NCBI RefSeq assembly: GCF_030813115.1 | Contig: NZ_JAUSTY010000008.1 | Span: 62,001-126,000, forward strand | DNA from: Bacillus horti | GTDB lineage: Bacteria; Bacillota; Bacilli; Caldalkalibacillales; JCM-10596 | Direction: 5' to 3' | Length of the DNA stretch: 64,000 nt | Shown here: positions 24,779 to 34,550 of the stretch, in pieces | Layout: the number at the start of each line of letters is the position of its first letter | Position numbering within the stretch: the stretch's first letter is position 1 | The notes under the pieces: generated by a model | Told to the model about the DNA's origin: nothing | Database searches by the model: none | The model's input: the letters and a program-made list of their open reading frames with translations, nothing else | Position numbers and translations under genes: made by a program

Positions 24779-25933
24779 TTAATTTTTTGGAGCCTCCGGG
24801 GTCTGGTTCGCTACCGTCTTCTTTTTACCCTTCGCCTGTCCAAAGATAATCCAAGAAAGAGGAGTCAGTTGAACGAGATAGACGATGAGCCAGGAAACAA
24901 ATAATGCAGCCGACCAGGCACCCAAGATTTGTAGATGAAACACAATCGGTATTTCAGACGCTTCTACATATTTTCTCCAGAAGTATAAGACCATCGGATG
25001 GATCAGATAGATTCCAAAGGAAACTAGGCCTAGCTTAGCCAATACACTTCTCCATAGTCTTGGAGCTTTATGAATAAACCACAAAGCGACGTAATAGAGC
25101 ATCAGGACCGAAATCAGTGTGTACATATTCCAGCCAAACTCATACCATCGTGAATTAAACCAATCTCCGTACTTATACGCCGGATAGTGGATATAAGCAT
25201 GAAACGCTCCGCTAGCTAGCCAAGCAAGGGTCACAATAGGAACCATTAGCTTAGCCTTCTTCTTTAACCACGCTGTCACCGATTCATAGTAAACCCCAAC
25301 AAAAGCACCGAGCGTATAATAACTCAGATAGGATAACGCTATACTGCCTTTGTATGTCACTTTAACCTCAGCTAGGTTGTTATAGAAGAAGAAGCCCCAT
25401 TGCCCTAAAAAGCCGATTAAGAAAATCCACTTAACCAAGCCTTTTTGCTTTTGTAGCAGCAGTAATAGTAATGGGAATATAATATAAAATTGAATGCTAA
25501 TAATAACAAAGTACAAATGAGCGTGTGCTTTCCCCCATAATAGATCATGCCCCAAAAAGCGAGACCAATCGAAGTTCTGCACCCCGTCCATGTTTTCAAA
25601 ACCACCTGTTAAACGAAGCATGTAAAACGCAACCGACCACAGCAAATAAGGGACAATAATAAAGCTCAGCCGCTGTGAATAGAAATGCTGCAGGCGCTCT
25701 CTGTTGAGCGTCCGATGATAATACGTATAAAAGAGAACAAGGCTGCTTAGAAAAATAAACGTAGGCGTTCCCAGCTTCCCAAACTTATTTAGGATGAGGT
25801 AGAGGGGGTACGCTCTAGAATGCTCCGCCAATTCTACCATCGGAAAGGACGTTGCATGAACGAAAAGAACACCTAATATCGCTAAGCCACGAACCAGATC
25901 AATCTCTTCAATATACTTGCGCTTCAAGCTCAT
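24779..25933 (-). CDS. Acyltransferase family 3 membrane protein
   Basis: Enzymes of this family move acetyl or other acyl groups across the membrane onto surface glycans. The 384-residue protein starts EIDLVRGLAILGVLFVHA, where the Arg and His of the family motif R-x10-H are visible. About ten membrane helices follow, including FGIYLIHPMVLYF near the end. Substrate is unknown. It overlaps the upstream secreted-protein gene by 4 bp (ATGA), so the two are translationally coupled. Confidence 0.9.
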   Translation of the reverse strand: MSLKRKYIEEIDLVRGLAILGVLFVHATSFPMVELAEHSRAYPLYLILNKFGKLGTPTFIFLSSLVLFYTYYHRTLNRERLQHFYSQRLSFIIVPYLLWSVAFYMLRLTGGFENMDGVQNFDWSRFLGHDLLWGKAHAHLYFVIISIQFYIIFPLLLLLLQKQKGLVKWIFLIGFLGQWGFFFYNNLAEVKVTYKGSIALSYLSYYTLGAFVGVYYESVTAWLKKKAKLMVPIVTLAWLASGAFHAYIHYPAYKYGDWFNSRWYEFGWNMYTLISVLMLYYVALWFIHKAPRLWRSVLAKLGLVSFGIYLIHPMVLYFWRKYVEASEIPIVFHLQILGAWSAALFVSWLIVYLVQLTPLSWIIFGQAKGKKKTVANQTPEAPKN

Positions 25934-26391
25934 TTCTTAATCTCGTAGCTTCCTCGTACCAGTATGCTGCTTGGACCTTTGGTGACTTCAATTCCTCTAC
26001 CGTCTGTACGTGGGATAAGAATAAGGTGATTCGCTGGTACTCTTGTACCACGGATATCTACCCCTTCTGTTACATCAGACAAGCCATCTCCACCAGGACT
26101 AACTAAGCCCTTAACCTGTCCTGTTCTGACAATAATTTCAGTACCTGCTTGTCCGATTAGTTGCTGACCTGTTTGAAGCTGAACAACCTTAAGAGTAGAT
26201 TCAACCTCAACGCCTCCACCACCGCCTGTGGATCCTCCAGAAACCTTAGCAATTTGCTGATCAACGTATGATTTAGTCACGAGCGGATCGTTCACGGAGC
26301 CAAGTCCATTTGTATTCGCTCCTGCTGTCGTTCCGAGCAGCATAGCTCCTAAAACGGTAGATAAAGCCGCTGTTTTTTGCCATCTTTTCAT
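25930..26391 (-). CDS. Small secreted protein of unknown function
   Basis: A 153-residue protein with a clear signal peptide (MKRWQKTAALSTVLGAMLLG, cleavage near TAGA-N). After it comes a short region LVTKSYVDQQIAKVSGGSTGGGGGVEV that looks like a helical spacer plus glycine hinge, then a beta-rich domain (TGQQLIGQAGTEIIVRTGQ, VPANHLILIPRTDGRG). I do not recognise the family. Coupling to the acyltransferase suggests a shared envelope role. GGGGAGG precedes the ATG at 26391. Confidence 0.75.
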   Translation of the reverse strand: MKRWQKTAALSTVLGAMLLGTTAGANTNGLGSVNDPLVTKSYVDQQIAKVSGGSTGGGGGVEVESTLKVVQLQTGQQLIGQAGTEIIVRTGQVKGLVSPGGDGLSDVTEGVDIRGTRVPANHLILIPRTDGRGIEVTKGPSSILVRGSYEIKK

Positions 26392-26506
26392 TCTGTTATC
26401 CTCCCCATTTAAACATTAAAACAAATCTAGTATTCTCTTAAATGTACCATTGTTTTGCAACTTGCGCCAGTGAGCATATCCAGTCTCAACAATCTGGTCG
26501 GAAGTG

Positions 26507-26728
26507 AACCTATACACGAACTACGCTTGGAAACACACCTCTACGCGTACGGCTTTGAAACGATCCCATGCACGAACACCCCGCTGGAAACAAACCTCTA
26601 CGCCTACGGCTTTGAAACGATCCCATGCACGAACACCGCTGGAAACAAACCTCAACACGTACTGTTTTGAAACGAACCTATCCAAGAACTACGCTTGGAA
26701 GCAAACCTCTGCAGTTACTGCTTAGGAA
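26507..26728. repeat. About 56-bp tandem repeats, each of two similar 28-bp halves
   Basis: Units start with GGAAAC or GGAAGC at 26529, 26586, 26641 and 26697 (spacing 57, 55, 56). Each contains GAAACAAACCTCTACGC then TTTGAAACGATCCCATGCA. A partial unit precedes 26529. They fill the 26392-26818 gap; open frames through them are only a consequence of the repeat and lack ribosome sites. Confidence 0.85.
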
Positions 26729-26818
26729 AGATTCTTTCTACGAACTGCTTTATAAAAGAATATCCATTTTTAAAAGTATATCTGCTTTAAAAAAGTAACG
26801 CTTCATGGATCAGTCTTT

Positions 26819-29671
26819 TTAGAGTGCAGAATGATTTTCCTCCTGGAGCTCCACTACCTTTTCCACAAATCTAGCAAACTCAGCTCTAGTCATCACTTGA
26901 TTTGGCTTAAAGGTGTAGTCGGCATATCCCGTAATGACGCCCAATCGAGATAAGCGCATAATTGAGCCGTAGGCAAAATGATTTGAAGACAAATCTCTAT
27001 ACGTAATCGTTCTTTGTGTAGTCGGCTCAACGTTCATTTGCCGCAGAATAAGCTGCTCAAAAATAGTAACTACCTCTGCCCTAGTTATACTCCTAGACGG
27101 GGCAAAAGTTCCATCAGAATAGCCGTCCATCACGTTAGATTCACTCATTTGAGCAATAGCTTCACTGGCCCAATGCTCCTGTCCAACGTCTTCAAACGCG
27201 TCTCCCTCAGCTTCTGCATTAGCGTCAAAGCTGTACATACGCTGAAGGACCTGAGCCACCGCTGCTCTAGTCACTGGGTCCGCAGGATGGAAGAGGTAAT
27301 CTCCCACTCCTTCAAAATAGCCTTGCTGGGACACAAGCACAATAGAATCCTGAGCCCAAAACCTGCGAATATCTCGATAGCCACCTATGATCGTACTCTG
27401 ACTGGCTTGCAAGCGATAGGATTCAAAAGGAAATGCTTGTCTAGCATTAACTTGAATATAATAGATTCCAGGCTGAAGCCTTCGGCCAATATGAATTTCT
27501 TTTTCATTTCCGTGTTGTGTTTTAACAGTGATCAGCTCTTCATTTTCATCATAAAGCCTTATACTTAAGCTAACAAAGGAAGGTATACCGTAGGCCCGGA
27601 TCGTCACGTATTGATTTTGATCTCTAACCCTTACTCTATACCAATCCTCATCTGTCCTCGTATGAATTGTAGCCTCTATGATTTGTGATAGAAGAAGTCT
27701 AGTAGCTTGTACCGGGCTATTATTCGGCTCATTCTCATCTTCAAAATAAGGACGATATGTGGTTCGTAGATAGTATTCTCCGTTCACCTTATTATCATAA
27801 TAATGATGCAGGCGAAGATAATATCTCCCTCTTTCTACGTCCGTAACAAGCCTCTCCTCCTGACCGTTACTAACGTTGCCTTCATCAACCCTGACCGATG
27901 TCCCATCCGGTCGCTCTAAATAGAGGACAGGATCTAGACGAAGCGTATCGACCGATACATGGATATCTAGCTCTCCTTTTTGCGGTACATCAATATAGTA
28001 CCAGTCTCGCATATTATCTCTATGGAACGTCCCCGTTAATACTTCTCCGTTCCCCTCTAATGGGAAGGCTTGTTCCTTCGTATTATTAGGCTCTTGTTGA
28101 TCAGCATAAATGGTGAATGAGCTTGTCATTGAATACGATATAGGTCTCGTATGCGGCTCATCTTCATGAAATCTTAGCTTAATATGTGAAACTCCTGAAT
28201 CAACCATTAACCGAATTTCTCTTGAATGATTAACATGATAACGGAACGTTTGATCCTGTTCTCTATTACTAAAGTAGATCAGCTCAAGCCCTTCTTCACG
28301 TGGCTCAGACAGTTCCACAGATAGGGTCAACACCCCTTGATAAGGAGAGTCAATTTTAAACCAATCGATATCCTCCTCATCGGCTAGCTGAGCGGAAATC
28401 ATTGATTCTATAGGAAACGGAGCGGCCTGTACCATACTATTATTCGGCTCGTAGATATCTGTTGCTGGGGGTGTAGTCAGTGCCTTCCAGACATTGATAC
28501 GTCCATGACCTGTTTGTACATCCCAGCCTGGCTCATGGACATCCTCAGACGTATACAACAAGTGGTTACGTAATTGGGCAGGGGTAAATTCAGGATGTCT
28601 TTTCAGGACCAATCCAGCTAAACCAGCCACTTGAGCGGCGGATAGGGACGTACCTGTAGCCAAACGATACTCTCCAGCTAATCCGGTGGTATACACGGTT
28701 CCGGGAGCGACGATGTGAATTTCAGGACCTGAGTTAGAATAAGGAGCTGGTGCATCCGCTGCGTTCACGGCTCCAACGGCTAAAACGGTCGGAAAAGCAG
28801 CAGGATAATTCACTCGTCCCCCCTCATTGCCCGTAGCGGCCACAAGAAGTACGCCATTTTCTTCAGCATATAGCACAGCGTCCTCCAACGTCTTACTATA
28901 AACAGGGCTTCCTAAGGACATAAGCACAACGGATGCTCCACGATCTACCGCTTGATAAATCCCTTGGCTCACAAGAAACGGGGAGCCCTCTCCTTCAGCG
29001 GGTAGGACTTTTATAGGCATAATATTCGTAGACCATAACAGCCCAGCGACCCCTTCCTCATTATTACCTACAGCTCCAATAACTCCAGCCAGCTGAGTGC
29101 CGTGTCCATGATCATCTTCAGGAGGCAATAAAGGATCGACTAGATTTATGCCCGGTACTAGGTTTTCTTTTAAATCAGGGTGGGAGGTGTCCACTCCTGT
29201 ATCTAAAATAGCGATGGTAATGTCTCGGTTTGCTCGCACTAGCTCCCATCCAGCATAAGCTTCAATTTGCGCTAAGTACGTTTGTAAAGACCTATGGGGA
29301 TCATTAGATAAGCTCACCGAATCGATAGTCATCGTATAATCAGGCTCTAGATATTCTATTTCTTCCATATGTACCCATTCCATATACCAAGCTAATACGT
29401 CTACATCCTCATACAGCCGAATTAGAGCTAGCCTCCGCTCATGATCAATATGGAGGATCTCCATCTGATCCATGGAAGGCTGCTCAAAGTCCTCAAGCCA
29501 CTTCACAATCCAATGTGAATGCTCTTCAAACTCTGTAGGCACTTCTAGCAAAGGAGCCTCAGAGACAGGAACGTCAGGCTTGGAGAAGATAGTTAAGAAG
29601 GTTACTAACACCACCATGATCAGGAGAAGCAAAAGAAGGGAACGCAAAATAAAAAAAAGCTTGCTCTTCAT
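26819..29671 (-). CDS. S8 (subtilisin-family) protease with SLH anchor
   Basis: An extracellular, cell-wall-bound serine protease. An N-terminal membrane or signal segment (LLLLLLIMVVLVTFLTIF) is followed by a short propeptide. The catalytic triad is intact: Asp in AILDTGVD (about residue 158), His in DDHGHGTQLAG (about 188) and Ser in ATGTSLSAAQVAG (about 340). Residues 400-750 hold repeated pre-peptidase C-terminal-like beta domains with DIDWFKI, MRDWYYIDV and DEDWYRVRV. The last 180 residues hold three SLH motifs (GYSDGTFAPSRSITRAEV, GYADYTFKPNQVMTRAEF). The length is 950 residues, and a strong SD (GGGGGGAG) is present. The hydrophobic N-terminus may stay as an anchor. Confidence 0.93.
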   Translation of the reverse strand: MKSKLFFILRSLLLLLLIMVVLVTFLTIFSKPDVPVSEAPLLEVPTEFEEHSHWIVKWLEDFEQPSMDQMEILHIDHERRLALIRLYEDVDVLAWYMEWVHMEEIEYLEPDYTMTIDSVSLSNDPHRSLQTYLAQIEAYAGWELVRANRDITIAILDTGVDTSHPDLKENLVPGINLVDPLLPPEDDHGHGTQLAGVIGAVGNNEEGVAGLLWSTNIMPIKVLPAEGEGSPFLVSQGIYQAVDRGASVVLMSLGSPVYSKTLEDAVLYAEENGVLLVAATGNEGGRVNYPAAFPTVLAVGAVNAADAPAPYSNSGPEIHIVAPGTVYTTGLAGEYRLATGTSLSAAQVAGLAGLVLKRHPEFTPAQLRNHLLYTSEDVHEPGWDVQTGHGRINVWKALTTPPATDIYEPNNSMVQAAPFPIESMISAQLADEEDIDWFKIDSPYQGVLTLSVELSEPREEGLELIYFSNREQDQTFRYHVNHSREIRLMVDSGVSHIKLRFHEDEPHTRPISYSMTSSFTIYADQQEPNNTKEQAFPLEGNGEVLTGTFHRDNMRDWYYIDVPQKGELDIHVSVDTLRLDPVLYLERPDGTSVRVDEGNVSNGQEERLVTDVERGRYYLRLHHYYDNKVNGEYYLRTTYRPYFEDENEPNNSPVQATRLLLSQIIEATIHTRTDEDWYRVRVRDQNQYVTIRAYGIPSFVSLSIRLYDENEELITVKTQHGNEKEIHIGRRLQPGIYYIQVNARQAFPFESYRLQASQSTIIGGYRDIRRFWAQDSIVLVSQQGYFEGVGDYLFHPADPVTRAAVAQVLQRMYSFDANAEAEGDAFEDVGQEHWASEAIAQMSESNVMDGYSDGTFAPSRSITRAEVVTIFEQLILRQMNVEPTTQRTITYRDLSSNHFAYGSIMRLSRLGVITGYADYTFKPNQVMTRAEFARFVEKVVELQEENHSAL

Positions 29672-29692
29672 TTTTTCCTCTCCCCCCTTGGT

Positions 29693-29890
29693 TTGTCTAT
29701 GCTCTTTTTCTCTATCTCTCTTTTTCTCTATCTCTCTATTTATCTGTTCTATTATTTCTCTATCTTAATTTCTTTATCTTAATTTCTCTATCTTAATTTC
29801 TTATCTTAATTTCTTATCTTAATTTCTTTATCTTATTTAACTATCCTACTCTCTATCCTATTTCACTATCTTACTCTTTATCTTAAATCC
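29693..29890. repeat. Pyrimidine-rich tandem repeats (TTATCTTAATTTC type)
   Basis: CTATCTCT and TTATCTTAATTTC units of 12-14 bp repeat imperfectly across almost 200 bp with nearly no G on the plus strand. No gene is present between 29672 and 30915. Confidence 0.8.
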
Positions 29891-30049
29891 TCAACTTTTG
29901 CAGAGACAAATTATAAATAATCTATAGGACCTTAAGGATCTAGGACTAATCTGAAGTATTTGTTGACAGGATAGTCTTGCAATTGGGCTAAATTCCCCCA
30001 ACTTTGTCGGCTTTCCACGCTGCCTTTGTTTTATTTTACTGTCTCTCAC

Positions 30050-30443
30050 CTGTAACGGACATTTTTGACCCTTAGAGCTCCATTTTTACCTGATTTGATC
30101 TCTAACGGACATTTTCGACCTTTAGAATGAAAATTCATTGATTTTGATTCGATTTACACCGCTAAGATGCAATTTTGTCCATTAGAATTTACAAAGTTTA
30201 AAAATACCTCGCTAAGATGCAATTTTGTCCGTTAGAGCAAGTTATAAATCATGGACCGCATCGAAAACCAGAAAAGCTTCACTAAAGTCACTTTATGATG
30301 TTTGAGTTTGAGTTTGAGTTCGTCCCATGCAAAAGGCCAAAGCTGAAAATGAATTGTAAGTTAATTACTCTACTGAATAGCTGGCCAATTTTCATCATAT
30401 AAAGCCTTATTTGCTAATTTCAGCCTGCGGAAGTTGAGTTATA
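30050..30443. repeat. Dispersed non-coding repeat, copy 2
   Basis: Homologous to 18769-19260. It contains four related motifs: two forward (TAACGGACATTTTTGACC at 30053, TAACGGACATTTTCGACC at 30103) and two reversed (CTAAGATGCAATTTTGTCC at 30162 and 30212), so the left and right halves can partly pair. No coding capacity is seen. Confidence 0.85.
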
Positions 30444-30640
30444 TTTTTTCTACTTTCTCTATCTACTTTTTCTATCTATTTTCTCAGTCTAATTCTTTAT
30501 CTACTTTATCAATCTAATTCTCTATCCAAATTCTCTATCTAATTCTTTATCTGCTTTCTTTATCTACTTATCAATCTAATTCTCTATTTACTTTATCGTC
30601 TACTTTGCTTTCTACCTTAATCTTGCTATCTATTCTCCCA
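30444..30640. repeat. Second pyrimidine-rich repeat tract
   Basis: TCTATCTACTTT and TCAATCTAATTCT units continue for about 200 bp directly after dispersed repeat copy 2. The remaining 30641-30880 is AT-rich without a recognisable feature. Confidence 0.7.
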
Positions 30641-30883
30641 AAATAACGTCTTATCTATACTTTACTTCTTCATCTTTCAATTTTCATTTTCTATGCCTAT
30701 TTAATTTTTCTCTCTTAATTAATACGGATAAAAGCATGCGTTAGTTTCACTTTTTTTATTATTAATTGTTGCATAAACAGATATAAATTACCATTATTAA
30801 CGAAAAATAGAGAGTAATGATTATTGAGTTCATCACGGCTGGCTCTATTAGACTTTATCATTAAATTTAACTGATAAATTCAA

Positions 30884-30912
30884 CTGATAGATTTAATTTA
30901 TAAATCTATCAG
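30884..30912 (-). terminator. Terminator after the polysaccharide deacetylase gene
   Basis: A perfect 12-bp stem CTGATAGATTTA / TAAATCTATCAG with a 5-nt loop, right behind the stop codon; the T-run is weak. Confidence 0.6.
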
Positions 30913-30915
30913 ATT

Positions 30916-32262
30916 TTAGCGATCAGCATATTGTAGCAGCATAGCCTCAATTTCTTGGCCCGTTGTCCCCCCAGGAACGTTAAATCGAGGAATACGATGT
31001 GTCGATCCATCTAAATAGAACACACCACGATCAATGCTAAAAAGAAGCAAATAGCCTAGCTCTCTTGCCACAGCAACAGCCTCTGCATTTGATGTACCAA
31101 ACGGGAACGCTAAAGCCACAGCTTGCTTTCCAACATGCTGCTCAATAAGCTGCTTAGACTGCTGAAAGTCCTCTTTTATTCGCTGGCGATGCTCTCCCTC
31201 TGATTCAAGCGAACCATTCTCTAACAGCATTCGCTGAACCAATGCTTTTTCCAGCCCATTTTGGCCAGCTTTTTTGCTGTGCAGGTTATGTGTATGGCTC
31301 TGAATCGTGATCACACCCGAATCTACCATTTCCTTGGCCTGCTCCCAAGTGAAATGCTCGTAACGCCCTGGCTGTTCTCCCCTGTGTTTGGTGACAACGT
31401 AAATGCTAGCTTTCATCCCTAACTCCCTAAGGATAGGGTACGCATACGTATAGTTATTTAAATACCCGTCATCAATGGTTATTAGAAGAGGTTTGGCGGG
31501 AAGCTCCTTTGTTCCATGAATCGCTTCCACAAGATCATATTCTGTAATCGTTTCATAGCCTTGATTTTTTAAATAGGTAAGCTGTTCGCGAAAATCCTCA
31601 GGATCAACCTCTACACTAGTAGATCCACCTGGTTTAAAAGAATGGTACATCAGGATAGGAACATATCCCTGAAAGGACTCCTTTAGATTCGAACTCTCCG
31701 AACTCCCTTGTTGCTCTCCATTCAGATTCTGATCCTCATTTGAGTGCTGCTCTCCAGATTGATTAGCAGGAGATTGGTTGCCCCCATATCCATTTTGTTC
31801 ACGATTTTGATTACTATTTTGATCTAGATTTTGTCCACCATTTTGGTTTCTTCGAGAATCATTTGGACGCTCTACTGTTCCACTAGGTTCCTGCACGTTT
31901 GTATCTTCTATGTATTCCTCATGCTGAACAACAAGCACTTCCTGCTGCTGTTCTGGATGATGATCTGTATTAACTATTCCTTCTACAGCATCAGTTGACT
32001 CTGCTCCATCAGTAAGCAAAGCCTCTGAATTGCTCTCCTCCGCACCTTGCTCTAGCTCCTGATCTAAAGTGTTCTCATCTATGGTTTGAGCAGACGCAAG
32101 AAGCTGCTCTTCCGTCGTTATGCCCTGCGCTCGCGCTCTTTCCTGTTCCAGCTCATAATAAAGAAAATAGGAGGAAGACAAAATGAATACGATTAATGAA
32201 ACCATTAACGCCCATTTTAAAGGATGAATGCGATCTTGTCGTTTTTCTTTTTCTGCAGCCAT
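30916..32262 (-). CDS. Polysaccharide deacetylase (NodB domain), membrane-anchored
   Basis: This family removes N- or O-acetyl groups from peptidoglycan or surface polysaccharides. The order is: a basic start, one membrane helix (WALMVSLIVFILSSSYFLYY), a long Gln/Asn/Glu-rich linker (about 50-200, with NQNREQNG-type repeats), then the NodB domain. Catalytic motifs are TIDDGY (metal Asp pair), the HSHTH-like IQSHTHNLHS, and a late FPFGTSN. The start at 32262 (MAAEKEK) has GGGGAG 8 nt upstream. It is 448 residues. Similar proteins act in biofilm matrix or cell-wall modification; the substrate is unknown. Confidence 0.9.
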   Translation of the reverse strand: MAAEKEKRQDRIHPLKWALMVSLIVFILSSSYFLYYELEQERARAQGITTEEQLLASAQTIDENTLDQELEQGAEESNSEALLTDGAESTDAVEGIVNTDHHPEQQQEVLVVQHEEYIEDTNVQEPSGTVERPNDSRRNQNGGQNLDQNSNQNREQNGYGGNQSPANQSGEQHSNEDQNLNGEQQGSSESSNLKESFQGYVPILMYHSFKPGGSTSVEVDPEDFREQLTYLKNQGYETITEYDLVEAIHGTKELPAKPLLITIDDGYLNNYTYAYPILRELGMKASIYVVTKHRGEQPGRYEHFTWEQAKEMVDSGVITIQSHTHNLHSKKAGQNGLEKALVQRMLLENGSLESEGEHRQRIKEDFQQSKQLIEQHVGKQAVALAFPFGTSNAEAVAVARELGYLLLFSIDRGVFYLDGSTHRIPRFNVPGGTTGQEIEAMLLQYADR

Positions 32263-32490
32263 TTGTGTTTCTCCCCACATGCCCTACTGAGTTGTACCAC
32301 ATACCCATATGTACAGTGCGTATCTATTTGCTATGAATAGTAATACGTATGTATTCTGTAAACGTTTCTATTTATGTGTACATTTCTATTTATGTGTAGG
32401 GCCCTTCTATTCTCGCTGTATTTATATCCTTCATTATACTTTAGCTAAAGCCATGGGAACATAGATTTTAACCAATCGGATAAAAGAAAA

Positions 32491-32730
32491 TCTACTAAAT
32501 CCTTCATTCACTATGATTATTCGTAGAGCGATAAAGTGATCTACTAAATCCTTCATTCACTATGATTGATTCGTAGAGTGATCTACTACAATCCTAATCA
32601 CTATAAATCATTCGTAGAGTAGTAGAGTGATCTACATAAGCCTTCCTTCATTCACTATGATTCATTTGTAGAGCGATAAAGTGATCTAGTGCAAGGCTTT
32701 ATTCACTATGATTAATTGGTAGAGTAATCA
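32491..32730. repeat. About 50-bp tandem repeats running into the end of the histidine kinase gene
   Basis: Units contain TCTACTAAATCCTTCATTCA then CTATGATT, TTCGTAGAG and GTGATC; they begin near 32491, 32540, 32582, 32630 and 32684. The last unit covers the final codons and stop of the kinase gene (stop at 32699). The remainder of the 32263-32698 gap is AT-rich with no gene. Confidence 0.8.
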
Positions 32731-34381
32731 AAACGGTCGTCCCCCTACTTATTACACTCTTAATATCCATATGCCCCTGGTGAGCACGAATGATCTTGTA
32801 GCTGACCATCAAGCCTAAGCCCGTTCCCTTTTCCTTTGTGGTATAAAAAGGCTCGCCTAACCGCTTAATCCGTTCAGCCGGAATCCCGTTTCCTTCATCC
32901 GTTACCTCGACAGAGATATTCTGCTCATCGGGCTGATCAATCGTAATGGTAATCTTTCCACCTTTGGGCATCGCTTCGATTGAGTTTTTAATCACATTGA
33001 TAAAAACCTGCTTCAGCTGATTCTCTTCACACATCAGGAGAGCGTCCTGCTTAGAAAACTTCGTAATAATCTCACAGTTATGTAAAATCGCTTGTGTTTC
33101 TAATATAGTCACAACATCAAGGACAAGCTTATTTAAGTTACGCTGTTCAAAGCTAACGACCTGAGGCTTAGCAAGCACCATAAACTCATTCACAATTGTA
33201 TTAATCCGATCAAGCTCAGATAAAATAATATTGATATATTTAGGATTATAGCTCTGCTCTAGCTGAATCAGCTGCACAAAGCCTTTTAGGGACGTTAGCG
33301 GGTTACGTATCTCATGAGCTACACCCGCAGCCATTTGTCCAATCACTGAGAGCATGTCCGACTTACGCAGAAGCTCCTCTGACTTTTTCCTTTCGGTAAT
33401 GTCCCGGATAATCCCAGATACAGAAACAACCTCTCCCTTACGATTCTTAATGGGTGAAAAAGTCACACTGACATGAAACCTAGTACCATCCTTCCTCTGG
33501 CGTACCGTCTCATGACCGATGATCTGCTCCCCATTTTTCAGCTTAAAATAGAGATCTCTGGATTCTTTGCGACATTCTAAGGGAACGGTAACCCTCGTGC
33601 GCATGCCTACAATCTCGTCCGCCGTCCAGCCATACATTTGCTCAAAGGCGTTATTAACCCGTCTAATCGTTCCATCAATATCATAGAAAAGGATCGCATC
33701 GGCGCTGGTACTGATGAAATTTTCAAGCTGATCCTTAATCATCCTGAGCTCATCCTCTACTCGTTTCCTCTCCGTAATATCCTTACCGATCACCAGAATA
33801 TTCTCATGCTGATCCGGGGCGTGGTAGATAGGAACCTTGGTAATTTCGATCGTTTTGGCTTCTGCCCCTCTAGTAATAACCTCTTCTAAACGATGGATGC
33901 TCTTAGAATGTAGGGTCTCTTGATCAGAGTTTTTTAAAAAACTCCAGTATTGCCGATTATGTAGCTCACTCATTTCCTCTAGCTCAGCGACATCCTTGCC
34001 AATCATATTCCTACCATTCATTTCAAAAAAATCATGGGCGGCCTGATTCGCCTCTAGCACTCCTCCCCCTGTCTCCTTAAGAATAACAAAGTCAGGAATC
34101 GTATTGATGAGGATGCGGAGTCTTTTTTCACTTTTGCGTAAAGCCCTTTGAGATAAGTATAGATTATGTAAATATCGATTTAAAAAGTATAAAAAAAGAA
34201 GAGCCGTTGCCAGCACAAAAAGGAAATTAAAGAATAATTCGATAAGATTGCGGACATAATCCTTCAGTGGAAGACTGGAAATCATACTGTCCGTTGCAAT
34301 TAACCAGATGAAGCCAATCACAATATACCAAAAAATAATTTTTAAGGATAAGATCCGCCGACTTCGGAACGAATTTCCCAT
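32699..34381 (-). CDS. PAS-domain sensor histidine kinase
   Basis: A membrane kinase with two transmembrane helices near the N-terminus (IIFWYIVIGFIWLIATD; LFFNFLFVLATALLFLYFL), two PAS domains (about 90-325, each ended by a DITERKR/K PAC motif), the HisKA box GVAHEIRNPLTSLKGF with His at about 355, and an ATPase domain with GTGLGLMVSYKII. The layout resembles sporulation-type kinases (KinB/KinE group). No response regulator is adjacent, as is normal for an orphan phosphorelay kinase; the Spo0E-like gene is 8 kb away. The start at 34381 (MGNSFRSRR) follows GGGGGAG. It is 560 residues. Confidence 0.93.
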   Translation of the reverse strand: MGNSFRSRRILSLKIIFWYIVIGFIWLIATDSMISSLPLKDYVRNLIELFFNFLFVLATALLFLYFLNRYLHNLYLSQRALRKSEKRLRILINTIPDFVILKETGGGVLEANQAAHDFFEMNGRNMIGKDVAELEEMSELHNRQYWSFLKNSDQETLHSKSIHRLEEVITRGAEAKTIEITKVPIYHAPDQHENILVIGKDITERKRVEDELRMIKDQLENFISTSADAILFYDIDGTIRRVNNAFEQMYGWTADEIVGMRTRVTVPLECRKESRDLYFKLKNGEQIIGHETVRQRKDGTRFHVSVTFSPIKNRKGEVVSVSGIIRDITERKKSEELLRKSDMLSVIGQMAAGVAHEIRNPLTSLKGFVQLIQLEQSYNPKYINIILSELDRINTIVNEFMVLAKPQVVSFEQRNLNKLVLDVVTILETQAILHNCEIITKFSKQDALLMCEENQLKQVFINVIKNSIEAMPKGGKITITIDQPDEQNISVEVTDEGNGIPAERIKRLGEPFYTTKEKGTGLGLMVSYKIIRAHQGHMDIKSVISRGTTVLITLPINHSE

Positions 34382-34550
34382 CTTCCTACTCCCCCTGTAA
34401 AAAGATATGTCATGTAAAGATACTAACATAATTGTCTTGCGTTGGAGAAGTATGTAATAAAAAAGATAAAATTTGGTTCTTTCGACCTATACAAAGAAGG
34501 GTTTTACGGAAGCTTTTCAAAGGTGGAGCACCTATATATAGAAGATTACA

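Noticed and set aside
26455-26725. Two overlapping plus-strand protein genes
   Set aside because: They are open only because of the tandem repeat period, have no ribosome sites and are mutually out of frame.
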